From assembly GCA_021820965.1 (NCBI GenBank), contig JAKACZ010000005.1, positions 62,001-126,000 of the forward strand: a stretch of 64,000 nucleotides of DNA, in the 5' to 3' direction. The DNA comes from Bacillota bacterium. GTDB taxonomy: Bacteria > Bacillota > Sulfobacillia > Sulfobacillales > Sulfobacillaceae. A program made the translations under genes and the position numbers. The notes below the pieces were generated by a model. It saw nothing but the letters and a program-made list of their open reading frames with translations. It was not told the origin of the DNA and did not search any database. How positions within the stretch are numbered: position 1 is the first letter of the stretch; each line of letters opens with the position of its first letter. Below are positions 19,718 through 27,717 of this stretch, piece by piece.

Positions 19718-20065
19718 ATGGAGGTATTGCGCACTCCTCGCCAAGCCGTGTGGGACGAGATTTTGCGACCGTTTCTCGATAACTTGGATTACCGCAGAGA
19801 CCGCGTATCGGCTTGGTGGCCTCAAGGGCGGCAAGATGGCATTCGGATCGACCCGGAGTGGGGCTACGGTCAACCGGTCATCGCCCGGCGCGGAGTGCGC
19901 GTAGATATTCTGAGCGAACGTTGGGAGGCAGGAGATAGCATCGTCGACATCGCGGCCCATTATGAAGTCGCACCAGAAGATGTGAGACCGAGAAAAGTCG
20001 CGCCGGCGCCGGATGAGGCGGCGGTAATCGGAGCTGCGGTAAATCGAGTTCCGTGGCGCACGTAA
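19718..20065 (+). CDS. DUF433-domain antitoxin-like protein, chimeric end
   Basis: Residues about 45-90 match DUF433: GIRIDPEWGYGQPVI, then RRGVRVDILSERWEAGDS and IVDIAAHYEVAPEDV. These proteins are HTH antitoxins of PIN-like toxins. After EDV the frame runs into antisense of another antitoxin gene (see 19985-20178), so the true C-terminus is lost. The ATG at 19718 lacks a clear ribosome-binding site, so the start is uncertain. No toxin partner is seen. Expression is doubtful. Confidence 0.5.
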   Translation: MEVLRTPRQAVWDEILRPFLDNLDYRRDRVSAWWPQGRQDGIRIDPEWGYGQPVIARRGVRVDILSERWEAGDSIVDIAAHYEVAPEDVRPRKVAPAPDEAAVIGAAVNRVPWRT

Positions 20066-20178
20066 GAATACCCCAGTAGCCAGCGCCTGGCGGTCCCCCG
20101 CGACACCATCGCTAGGCGATCGACATCGTTGAACGTGTACAAGATCCGATCCTGCGCTAACGGGGCCATTGTTTTCAC
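19985..20178 (-). pseudogene. N-terminal piece of a second DUF433-type antitoxin
   Basis: The minus strand encodes ILYTFNDVDRLA, VSRGTARRWLLGYSY and a TAAPIT block. This is the MerR-like N-terminal domain that often precedes DUF433. A good GGTG-rich site lies upstream of the ATG at 20178. The domain ends where it meets the plus-strand DUF433 gene, tail to tail, leaving both truncated. Confidence 0.5.
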
Positions 20179-20301
20179 CTCCGTGATCCTTAAGATAGCA
20201 CAACTTGCCTCGTGCGTAGCGGCGCTGATCGAGCGAGGTTAGAGGCTACGGCTGGTTCAAAAACTGAACTACCCGCGCTACTTCGGCCCCCCATCAGCAG
20301 G

Positions 20302-20490
20302 TCACTCCGCCCGGCCGTCCGCATCCCACTGCGGGCTACCTGCCTTCTGCCGCTGCACCTTCGCTAATGCCAGCGCCGACGCCCGCACATAGGAGCTCAT
20401 TGGCAACCCGGCCGCTTTGGCCGCCGCTGTCAGAAACGTATACTCGTCCGGGCTGACCCACACGTTGATTTTCCGACCATTGAGGCTAGG
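20302..20490 (-). pseudogene. Ribbon-helix-helix / mobilisation-protein-like fragment
   Basis: Translation of the minus strand gives GRKINVWVSPDEYTFLTAAA then GLPMSSYVRASALALAK, an RHH pattern like plasmid MobC or CopG proteins, ending at TGA (20302-20304). The frame is open upstream into a KRGSKPA segment but has no ATG with a ribosome-binding site. Confidence 0.45.
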
Positions 20491-20577
20491 CGCGGGTTTC
20501 GACCCCCTCTTGTTTTGTGCTGTCCAGCGATAATAGAACTCAGCTTCCGCGCCTCACTTTGTGGCAGTACCGGGATT

Positions 20578-21170
20578 TTATGGGCCAGTGGTCGAAGTGG
20601 TTAGCCTGAGGGATCCCACACGAATTTCCGGATCACGGGGACCCCGAGTGCGTCCAAAATGCGGCGGACCGGGGCCGGAACGGCCCCCCAGCGGTACCAG
20701 ACAGACTCCGGTCTCGTCGTCCTCGCGAATGATCCACAGCGGCCGTAGCGCGTCCAAAATTACCTCATCGGAGGGGTTCTTGACCGTGCGATGGGGAAAT
20801 GCGAGGGGCGGCTCGTCCTTCAACGCCTCCCGTACCATCGCCCGCATAAAGCGCACAAACTGCAACGCGAGAAGCAACAGATAGCCGACGCCCGCGATGC
20901 GGGCGGGCTTATGTACAAAAAACGCATCCAAGTGGATCGGATCCTTGGTCCATCGGAATCCGTGTATTGTATTCCTGGAGCGCAGTGCGGGCACTCAGGG
21001 TGAGCTGGCTCGATACCAGCACAAAGGTCGACCGTCGTTCGCGTTCCTGTTGGATCGCGGCGGCGGAGGGCGGCGTGACGGTCCATCCCGCCCGGTAGTG
21101 CACCATCGTGGCGGGCACTGCTTCCTTTTTGGGGCGACCCCGGCGCCGCACCGGCGTGGTGATCGCGCTG
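20578..21170 (-). pseudogene. IS1634-type transposase C-terminal remnant
   Basis: The minus strand reads RRRGRPKKEA, HYRAGWTVTPP, RERRSTFVLV and then LQEYNTRIPMDQG in one frame. Near 20965 the coding moves to another frame: FRWTKDPIHLDAFFVHKPARI, GVGYLLLLALQFVRFM. This is the order seen at the end of IS1634-family transposases, and the frame change shows it is dead. Confidence 0.65.
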
Positions 21171-21178
21171 ATGACGGG

Positions 21179-21469
21179 CGTCACCGCGTGCCACTGCGGC
21201 TTGACTCGGCGGAGGACCGCCGCCACCAGGGCATTAAAGATCCATTTACTCACGCCCGCGGCAAAATATTGACCCCAACCGCGGAGGTATGCGTTGAGCG
21301 CCCAAAACAGGGGATGCAGGTCGTAGCCCCTGCGCGCGAAAAGACGGCGGACATTGTCGCGAAAGCGACGAATGGACCGGCGGGAGGGACGCAGAATGAC
21401 TTTGCAGCGCCCGTCCCGTTTGCCGTGTATCGCGCGGATGCTGTACCCCAGAAAATCAAAGCCTTGGGT
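21179..21469 (-). pseudogene. Group II intron reverse transcriptase/maturase fragment
   Basis: The minus strand encodes FDFLGYSIRA, ILRPSRRSIRRFRDNVR, ALNAYLRGWGQYF and KWIFNALVAAVLRRVKPQW. These match the end of the RT thumb and the maturase (X) domain of group II intron-encoded proteins. The catalytic YADD region is absent. The fragment is flanked by the fic remnant at 21470 and the IS1634 remnant at 21175. Confidence 0.75.
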
Positions 21470-21470
21470 G

Positions 21471-22086
21471 CCAACTTGCCCACCAAACCGGCTTCGATTT
21501 GGACTGGTCTCCCAGCAATGCCGATGGGGTGGCCCGGGATCGACTCTATCGGGCTCGGGACGGCCGTGATTCGCCGGGCTGTTGACGCTAATGCTAATTG
21601 TGATCACTTCGACTAACATGCCTGTCACAGGATCTGCCGAGTATTGGCGGTTCAGAGGGGGCCTGGGAATGTAGAAGAATCAGCCCAATGGGCTAGGATT
21701 CGCATTTGGCTGCCGAGTGAAGCCCACGACCTGCGCCAAACGTGAATGCTATGGGGGGAGGCGCATGCGTTCGATTCGAGGGTCATCCCCAGAATCTTAA
21801 CATAGCGAGTACTCACAACGGAAACCATGATGACAACCGAATGAGTCAAACCCATGACAAAATAAGTTAGCCTCAACACGGGCGTTCCCCGGTCTCAATG
21901 AATGAAGAGCGGGCGATGGCTACGGATGACCGGATGGAATACGAAACCTATTGGGTGCTCCAAAAGTTGCAAAAAGTCCCTTCCTTAGCAGTCCTGATTC
22001 GGGAATATACAACACGTCGCCGTTCTCCTCAACAATTACGCCCAACGGAACGGGAAGATCAGGAGGAAGAATAAGAGCTTGAGTAA
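21471..22086 (+). pseudogene. Second fic copy, 3' part, split by an insertion
   Basis: 21471-21577 and about 21902-22086 align in order with the last about 310 bp of the fic gene at 16757-17473: the LARE..GF, NADGVARDRLYRARD, MEYETYWVLQKLQK and final acidic codons are all recognisable. Between the halves are about 325 bp of unrelated sequence, where the intact gene has only about 20 bp. The original stop region also has TAC changed to TAA. Confidence 0.8.
21578..21901. other. Insertion within the fic remnant
   Basis: About 325 bp with no recognisable gene. It begins TGTTGACGCTAATGC, which could be an insertion-sequence end, but I could not identify matching inverted repeats. Confidence 0.4.
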
Positions 22087-22279
22087 TGATGGTCCGTTCC
22101 AACACGGTTCATACCCATTGAGGCGTCCCGATTTGATTCGCCGTACGGCCGCAGAACTCGCTGACCCATGTAGGCTGAGAGAGACCCGAGCGGGCCAGCG
22201 CGTGGCGCCAGAGGGGGTCGCCACGGTGAACGTGCTGGGAGATCGGCAAGCCAATACGGGAGCGCTGCCGACTCCCGAG

Positions 22280-23011
22280 TTAATTACTGCCTTCTTGGCT
22301 GTTTGAGAGGCTTCGCAGAATTTCCCGCTCCACCCCAGCCAGATGCTCCAGCATTCGGCTCTGGGCTTCCTCGATGTTGCCGTCTACAATTGCCCGTGCG
22401 ATGATTTCATGTTCCAACACCGAGCGCCACGCCCTCCCCGCGATGGAAAGACTCTGCTTGCGTGCCGTGCCGAGGACATCTAGAAGATTTAGCATGATCC
22501 GGCTTGCTACCGGATTGTGACTCGCCTTTAGAACCGCATGGTGGAACTCCTCGTCGGCCACAGCAATCACGTCCAGCTCCCCATCGCCGGCTTCCATCAT
22601 TGCGTCCCGTATGGAGATCACAATGCGCATGAGATCATGTCGTTCTTGTTCCGTAGCGCGGGTTGCCGCCCACCCGGCCGCCGCTGTCTCGAGGCTCTTT
22701 CGGACATCGAACAGGTTGGAGATGGTATGCTCGCCTTCAATCAGCGGGCTCCACAGCGCCTGTCCCAGCGCCACTCCATTGCCGCTACGGATAAAGATCC
22801 CACGCCCGTGCTCGATACTGACGACGCCCAACGCGGCCAACGTTCTTAACGCATCGCGAATAGTGGTCCGGCTGACGTTAAATTGCGTGGCCATCTCTCG
22901 CTCGGGCGGCAGTCGTTGGCCCCGAGACAAATCGCCGCTGCTGATTTTCTGCAATATGTCCTGTACAACCCGATCTCTCAAGTTCACACTGGAGGTTACC
23001 GGCTCAAACAT
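22280..23011 (-). CDS. FadR-type GntR transcription regulator
   Basis: This 243-aa protein has a winged helix-turn-helix (residues 8-75, with LPPEREMATQFNVSRTTIRDALR and a VSIEHGRGIFI wing). A helical FCD effector domain follows, with metal/ligand positions in DEEFHHAVLKASHN and a late HEIIARAI segment. Such regulators bind palindromes of the form TGGTnnnACCA and release on binding an organic acid or similar ligand. It heads the 22-33 kb catabolic block and probably controls it through the sites at 29298, 33532 and, more weakly, 23032. It is transcribed away from the island. Confidence 0.9.
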   Translation of the reverse strand: MFEPVTSSVNLRDRVVQDILQKISSGDLSRGQRLPPEREMATQFNVSRTTIRDALRTLAALGVVSIEHGRGIFIRSGNGVALGQALWSPLIEGEHTISNLFDVRKSLETAAAGWAATRATEQERHDLMRIVISIRDAMMEAGDGELDVIAVADEEFHHAVLKASHNPVASRIMLNLLDVLGTARKQSLSIAGRAWRSVLEHEIIARAIVDGNIEEAQSRMLEHLAGVEREILRSLSNSQEGSN

Positions 23012-23029
23012 TGAGAATCCCCTTTCACC

Positions 23030-24126
23030 CTATCTATTACCATAAACATCCGCCTTTAGATAATGCAAACGCGGCCCCCACTGAAGAGGGGTTTCCACAC
23101 CCCACCTAATCCCTTCCAGGTTCTTAGGTACTGCACTGGCCAGTTGCCACAGGGATTCCAAGCAATAGGGGTCGCGGAGCAGCGCCCGACCCGCGATAGC
23201 CACGTCGCCCGTTCCTTCGCCCAATACCTGCTGCGCTTCCGTGGCGCTGCCAATGTGTCCCACCACTCCAGTGGCGATCCGGCCCGGCTACGACCTTCGC
23301 GCGCAGAAGGACCGTGATAGATTGGCTCTTCCACGGGCTTGACTCCTCGTGTACCCTGCCCGACGAGCAGTCAATCAGGTCTACCCCACTCTCCTTTAGA
23401 CTATAGCCCGCAGCCATCGCATTCTCCAGTGTCCATCCACCCTCGGCCCAATCGCTCATGGGCCGCCTCACGCAGAGCAGCCGCTCATCTGGAAGAGCTC
23501 GGCTGGTGGCTCCCGCCACTTTTCGCAGAAACCGAACCCGATTGGTAAATGATCCGCCGTATTCGTCACCCCTGACGTTACAAGCGATGAGAGAAACTGA
23601 CGAATCAAGTACTCGTGGGCCAATCCGGCCGTGGCCGCCCACGCGGCGGATTGAGCGAAATTCTCAATAATCCCCGCGATTTCCGTCTGATCGATCTCTT
23701 GAGGAGTCGGTGTACCAGCGCGGTAGGGAAGCGGCGATGGGGCTGAAATGGGCACCCTCCCTCGTCAACGGCAAGGTATCCTCCACCGCGCCAGGGCACG
23801 TCCGTGCTCACCTTCCGCCCTGCGTGGGAGCGCTGAAGGCCCACCTTGCTTCCCAATGCAAGCGGTCCTTGCACCAAGTCGTGATATGCGGATTCTTGGG
23901 CGTCGTTCCATAAACCCGAGTCTCCGGGAGTGATCCGACCCTCGGGCGACATGCCGGTAGACTCGAGTATGATCAAACCGACCCCTCCAACGGCGCGATG
24001 CGCCCAATGCCCCAGGCTTGGCACACCATCCACAGCCAGATACATGCACATCGGAGACATTACCAGCCGGTTTGCCAGTGTTATTCCGCGCTGAGTGAAT
24101 GGTTCAAACAGTGATGTTGGGGACAT
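23030..24126 (-). pseudogene. Old-yellow-enzyme (YqjM-type) oxidoreductase, frameshifted
   Basis: The coding order of an NADH:flavin oxidoreductase is present but in several frames. Codons from 24126 give LFEPFTQRGITLANRLVMSPM and HAGRK...VPW. Other frames give PTPQEIDQTEIAGIIENFAQSA, DEYGGSF..NRVRFL, the DWAEGGWTLENAMA block, GVDLIDCSSG and finally DVAIAGRALLRDPY. At least three frameshifts separate them. GGAGGAG before the ATG remains, so this was once a real operon member. A flavin ene-reductase step has been lost from the pathway in this strain, unless errors in the sequence caused the shifts. Confidence 0.85.
23032..23042 (-). promoter_or_regulatory. Weak GntR operator candidate upstream of gntR
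   Basis: ATCTATTACCA matches 8 of 11 positions of the TGGTATTACCA palindrome found upstream of the desulfhydrase. It lies 21 bp before the regulator's start, where autoregulation would be expected. Confidence 0.35.
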
Positions 24127-24144
24127 TAGCTCCTCCCACCGTGT

Positions 24145-25041
24145 TCAATGTGAATCATCGTAATGAGGATCGGGGGTAGTGGGCATGAGCTCAATCGTCG
24201 GTACGTCCGGCCTCGATTGAACATGCTCCGCCATCGCGCCCGGAGTGGTGACCCATATCCCAGGGACACTTTTGACGTACTCGATCAATTGGCGCACTGC
24301 CGCCAACATTCCGGGACGCCCACTGACGTGGGGGTGCAGTGTTAGTACAAATGATCCGCCTTCGGCTATCACGCCGTCGAGTTCTGCCTTCCATATCTCG
24401 TAGGCGTTGGATGGCGGGGAGATGGTGTGGTTACGAGTGACTTGGGTGTGCCCCCAATACTCCACGTCATCCCAGTACCAATGAATGGGTATCTCGATCA
24501 ACCGTTTGTCCTCACCTACCGCCACCCCGTAGGGTGCAATGTCGCCCATTAAACTTGAGTCATAGAGAATGCCGGCGTCGTGTAATACTTCTGCGGTCCA
24601 GTGGTTGAAGTGCCATGAGGGCGTTCGGTACCCCCTCACCCTCCCGTCGGTAAGCTCCTGCAACTCATCCAATGACCGATGGACAATGCCCTCTTCACGA
24701 AGGCGATCCAATCCCCCGACGGGCTCATGCAAGAACCCATGCCCGCCAATCTCGTAGTCAGCGGCATTCAGGTCGCGAACCACGTCGGGCCATTGACGGG
24801 CTATATAGGCGGGAATATAGAAGGTCGAAGGTATCCCCGTGTCCTGGAGCATTTTCACAATAAGCGGAAGGCCGCGGCGCATGCCGTATCGCCGCTGTTC
24901 CACTTCGCTGGCCTCTTTTTTCTCACCCGCTCGCGAGTAAAACGGCGCTTCATCGTCGACGTCCCACGTGATGGAAACAGCCGCTCGATAGTTTTCGGGC
25001 CATGAGGAAAATCCTTGATACGGCCATCGTATAGCTGCCAT
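24145..25041 (-). CDS. Polysaccharide deacetylase / cyclic-imide hydrolase family protein
   Basis: This 298-aa NodB-homology metal-dependent amidohydrolase has the metal site residues visible: Asp29 or Asp30 in TWDVDDEAP, then His101 and His105 in HGFLHEP. GYRTPSW and TLHPHVSG supply the later catalytic Arg and His. The intracellular form without a signal peptide and the DVDDEAPFY variant resemble allantoinase PuuE, H. pylori PgdA and cyclic-imide hydrolase more than secreted chitin deacetylases. Hydrolysis of a cyclic imide or amide would fit the amidase and D-amino-acid enzymes around it. It lies between the SDR and the OYE pseudogene in one minus-strand operon. Confidence 0.8.
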   Translation of the reverse strand: MAAIRWPYQGFSSWPENYRAAVSITWDVDDEAPFYSRAGEKKEASEVEQRRYGMRRGLPLIVKMLQDTGIPSTFYIPAYIARQWPDVVRDLNAADYEIGGHGFLHEPVGGLDRLREEGIVHRSLDELQELTDGRVRGYRTPSWHFNHWTAEVLHDAGILYDSSLMGDIAPYGVAVGEDKRLIEIPIHWYWDDVEYWGHTQVTRNHTISPPSNAYEIWKAELDGVIAEGGSFVLTLHPHVSGRPGMLAAVRQLIEYVKSVPGIWVTTPGAMAEHVQSRPDVPTIELMPTTPDPHYDDSH

Positions 25042-25043
25042 CC

Positions 25044-25850
25044 CTATACCCCCGATCCCCCAAACTCTGCCTTAAGGTGCTCTCTATCCGAGGAATTAAA
25101 AGTCCCTGCGGTGCGGCCGCCATCCACCGTAATGGTCGCGCCGGTAATGAAATCCGCATGTGCAGAGCACAAGAACAAAACCGCCGCCGGTGCGTCAAAC
25201 TCGCCTGACAGGCGCCCCAAGGGAATGCCAGCCGCCATCTTGGCCACATAATCATCAGGAAGAAAACTCTCAGAACTTCCTGGGGAAAATCCCGGCGCGA
25301 CCGCGTTCACCCGGATGTGAAAAGGCGCCAATTCGAGGGCAAACGACTTGGTCAGCATCTCGATGCCGGCCTTGGATGTGGAGTAGTGGCCGTGTCCCAC
25401 CTTGGTCCTCAAAGCAGCGCCCGAGGAGATGTTGACGATGGACCCCTGAATACCATGCTGCACCATGACCCTTGCGACGTCACGGCTCAGGATGAAAGGA
25501 GTGCGCAAATTGACAGCCATCACTCGATCCCAATCGGGAGTCGACATGCTGAGCAGCGGCTGAAGAGGATACAGGCCGGCATTGTTCACTAGCACATCCG
25601 GCGCGCCCCACTCGCTCTTCACCGCCTCGATAATAGCCGTTGACGCCTTCTCGTCGGTTAAGTCCACGGAGAGGTAGTGGGCCGACAGCGCGCCATGCTC
25701 CTGAACTTCCTTAACCAGCGATGTATTCGCCTCGCGGGCAGCCAAGAGAAGCTCCGACCCCTCCCGCGCAAACGCCAGGGCAATTCGGCGACCCACAATG
25801 CCGGTGGCCCCCGTAATAATCACTTTTTTTGCCTCAAGCGAGATATTCAT
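25044..25850 (-). CDS. Short-chain dehydrogenase/reductase
   Basis: This classical SDR of about 268 aa has nucleotide-binding TGATGIVG near residue 14 and NNAGLY near 90. The catalytic Ser is in NISSGAALR and YSTSK carries the Tyr and Lys. A C-terminal FITGATITVDGG completes the NAD(P)-dependent oxidoreductase signature. The substrate is unknown, presumably an alcohol or keto intermediate of this cluster. I prefer the ATG at 25850, 8 bases after GAAGGAG, over GTG at 25856. The stop is 2 bp from the next gene, so the genes are coupled. Confidence 0.9.
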   Translation of the reverse strand: MNISLEAKKVIITGATGIVGRRIALAFAREGSELLLAAREANTSLVKEVQEHGALSAHYLSVDLTDEKASTAIIEAVKSEWGAPDVLVNNAGLYPLQPLLSMSTPDWDRVMAVNLRTPFILSRDVARVMVQHGIQGSIVNISSGAALRTKVGHGHYSTSKAGIEMLTKSFALELAPFHIRVNAVAPGFSPGSSESFLPDDYVAKMAAGIPLGRLSGEFDAPAAVLFLCSAHADFITGATITVDGGRTAGTFNSSDREHLKAEFGGSGV

Positions 25851-25870
25851 TATCACGACTCCTTCTTGTG

Positions 25871-26764
25871 CTAGTTCACACGACGCACCCTAAGACGCGG
25901 ATCAAGTTGCTCCTGCACGTAGTCGCCCACCCGGTTAAAGGAGAGTACCACCAAGAATACGGCCAAGCCCGGAAAGAGCATCATCCACCACGCCTGGGTG
26001 ATGTAATTCTGCGCTTCGGAGAGCATATTACCCCAACTGGGCGTGGGCGGTTGTATACCCAGACCAAGGAAGGACAACGCAGCTTCATACATAATCATGG
26101 TGCCGACTTCCAAGGTGGCCATCACCACGACCGGCGACAAAATGTTGGGCACAATGTGGCGAAGCATAATGTGAACGTTGGACGCGCCCAGAGACCGCGC
26201 GGCACTGATAAACTCCCCCTCGCGAACTTGGAGGGTTGCACCGTAGGCCACTCGGGTGTAGATGGGCCAGCGCACCGCTCCTAGCACCAAGACGGTGGAC
26301 AGGAGCCCTGGTCCAATCACAGTGATGACCAAAATCGCTAGCAGCAAAAACGGGATAGAGAGTATGATGTCGGCGATGCGCATAAACACCACCGCAACAA
26401 CGCCTCCCAAGTACCCCGCCAGCACCCCAAGAGTCGTTCCGATGAATCCTGCGATCGCTACCGCTGCTAGCGCGACAATGAAAGAGATGCGTGCCCCGAA
26501 GATGAGTCGACTCAAGGTGTCGCGTCCTAAATCGTCTGTACCCAAGACATAAGTGTGCCCCGCCAAATGTGTTCCGGGAGGCTGAAGCCGCGTCAGCAGG
26601 TTTCCTGCAGATGGCGCATAGGGTGCCAGTATGTGCGGAATGGCGGCGCACAACAGGAACAACAACAAGATCACTGCGTAGCCTGTGAGTCTCCAGGGTA
26701 GGTGGCGCCTGCGCCGGGCCGTAATGGTCTCGTCAGCCTCAAGGCGTTCCATCATTTCAGTCAT
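25871..26764 (-). CDS. Peptide-type ABC transporter permease (DppC family)
   Basis: This about 297-aa inner-membrane permease has an N-terminal OppC helix (LPWRLTGYAVILLLFLLCA), periplasmic LGTDDLGRDTLSRLIFGAR, and the EAA loop EFISAARSLGASNVHIMLRHI. The ending is FNRVGDYVQEQLDPR, a DppC/NikC hallmark. ATG at 26764 is 8-9 bases after AAGAGG, and it overlaps the DppB-like gene by 8 bp. It pairs with that permease and the binding protein upstream. No ATPase genes are present in the cluster, so energy must come from ATPases encoded elsewhere. Confidence 0.92.
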   Translation of the reverse strand: MTEMMERLEADETITARRRRHLPWRLTGYAVILLLFLLCAAIPHILAPYAPSAGNLLTRLQPPGTHLAGHTYVLGTDDLGRDTLSRLIFGARISFIVALAAVAIAGFIGTTLGVLAGYLGGVVAVVFMRIADIILSIPFLLLAILVITVIGPGLLSTVLVLGAVRWPIYTRVAYGATLQVREGEFISAARSLGASNVHIMLRHIVPNILSPVVVMATLEVGTMIMYEAALSFLGLGIQPPTPSWGNMLSEAQNYITQAWWMMLFPGLAVFLVVLSFNRVGDYVQEQLDPRLRVRRVN

Positions 26765-27689
26765 TCCCGGCACCTCTTGTCAGGCGAATCCGCGGATCCA
26801 ACATGGAAAAGGCGACATCAGCCAAAAAATTGGCCGTGATGTAAACGGTTGCCCCCAAAATCACGATGGTCTCGACCACGGGAAAGTCGAGAGCCTGAAC
26901 CGATTGCATGGTGAGCTGGCCAAGCCCCGGCCAGGCAAAGATTGTTTCGGTGATCACGGATCCTCCTAGAAGGTTCGCCAGTTGCAGTGTAATGACCGTC
27001 ACGATGGGAACCGCAGAGTTGCGCAGCACATGCTTAAACATAATAGTGATGTTAGCGGTCCCCTTCGCTTTGGCGGTTCGCACGTAATCCTTCTGCATTT
27101 CAGCGATAACTGTGGACCGGGTCATGCGGGCGACCGCCGCAATTGAGAGGCCAGCCAGGGTAATCGCTGGCAAAATCACCGAAGCTAAACCTGCGGCACC
27201 CGAGGAAGGAAACCAGTGGAGCCGCACGCTGAAGAAATAGATAAGCAACAAACCAGACCAAAAAGCTGGCATGCTTTGCCCCGCAACCACTGCCGGCATC
27301 AGCAGCCGGTCAAAAAACCTGTCGCGATTCGCTGCCATTACCACGCCTACCGGAACGCCCACCAGCACCGTTAGCACAAAAGCCGCCAGGGCCAGAGCAG
27401 CCGTATAGGGAATACGGCTGCCCACGACCAGGCCAGCCGGTTCATTTTGCGCGTACGAAAACCCGAAGTTCCCGTGTAAGAGGTTTCCGAGATAGATTCC
27501 GTACTGCGTCAACAGCGGCTTGTTCAAGCCGAGGTGTATCTCAATCAGCTTAATTTGGGCGACGGTGGCGTTCGGAGGCGCCATCAACAGAGCTGGATTG
27601 CCCGCCAAGTGCAATACGAAGAATACTATCGTTATGACGCCCCACAGCGAAATGATGGCCTGAATGAACCGACCTCCCGCAAACCGCAC
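26757..27689 (-). CDS. Peptide-type ABC transporter permease (DppB family)
   Basis: This 310-aa permease shows the DppB pattern: RFIQAIISLWGVITIVFFVL at the N-terminus, then LGLNKPLLTQYGIYLGNLLHGNFGFSY split over the first periplasmic region. The EAA loop is KDYVRTAKAKGTANITIMFKHVLRN, and a final SMLDPRIRL segment follows. Translation starts at GTG 27689, preceded by AAAGGGG. The substrate of this subfamily ranges from peptides to nickel and heme; neighbouring hydrolases suggest a peptide-like or amide compound. Confidence 0.92.
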   Translation of the reverse strand: MRFAGGRFIQAIISLWGVITIVFFVLHLAGNPALLMAPPNATVAQIKLIEIHLGLNKPLLTQYGIYLGNLLHGNFGFSYAQNEPAGLVVGSRIPYTAALALAAFVLTVLVGVPVGVVMAANRDRFFDRLLMPAVVAGQSMPAFWSGLLLIYFFSVRLHWFPSSGAAGLASVILPAITLAGLSIAAVARMTRSTVIAEMQKDYVRTAKAKGTANITIMFKHVLRNSAVPIVTVITLQLANLLGGSVITETIFAWPGLGQLTMQSVQALDFPVVETIVILGATVYITANFLADVAFSMLDPRIRLTRGAGND

Positions 27690-27717
27690 CCCATCACCCC
27701 TTTGACGTTAAATCGAG

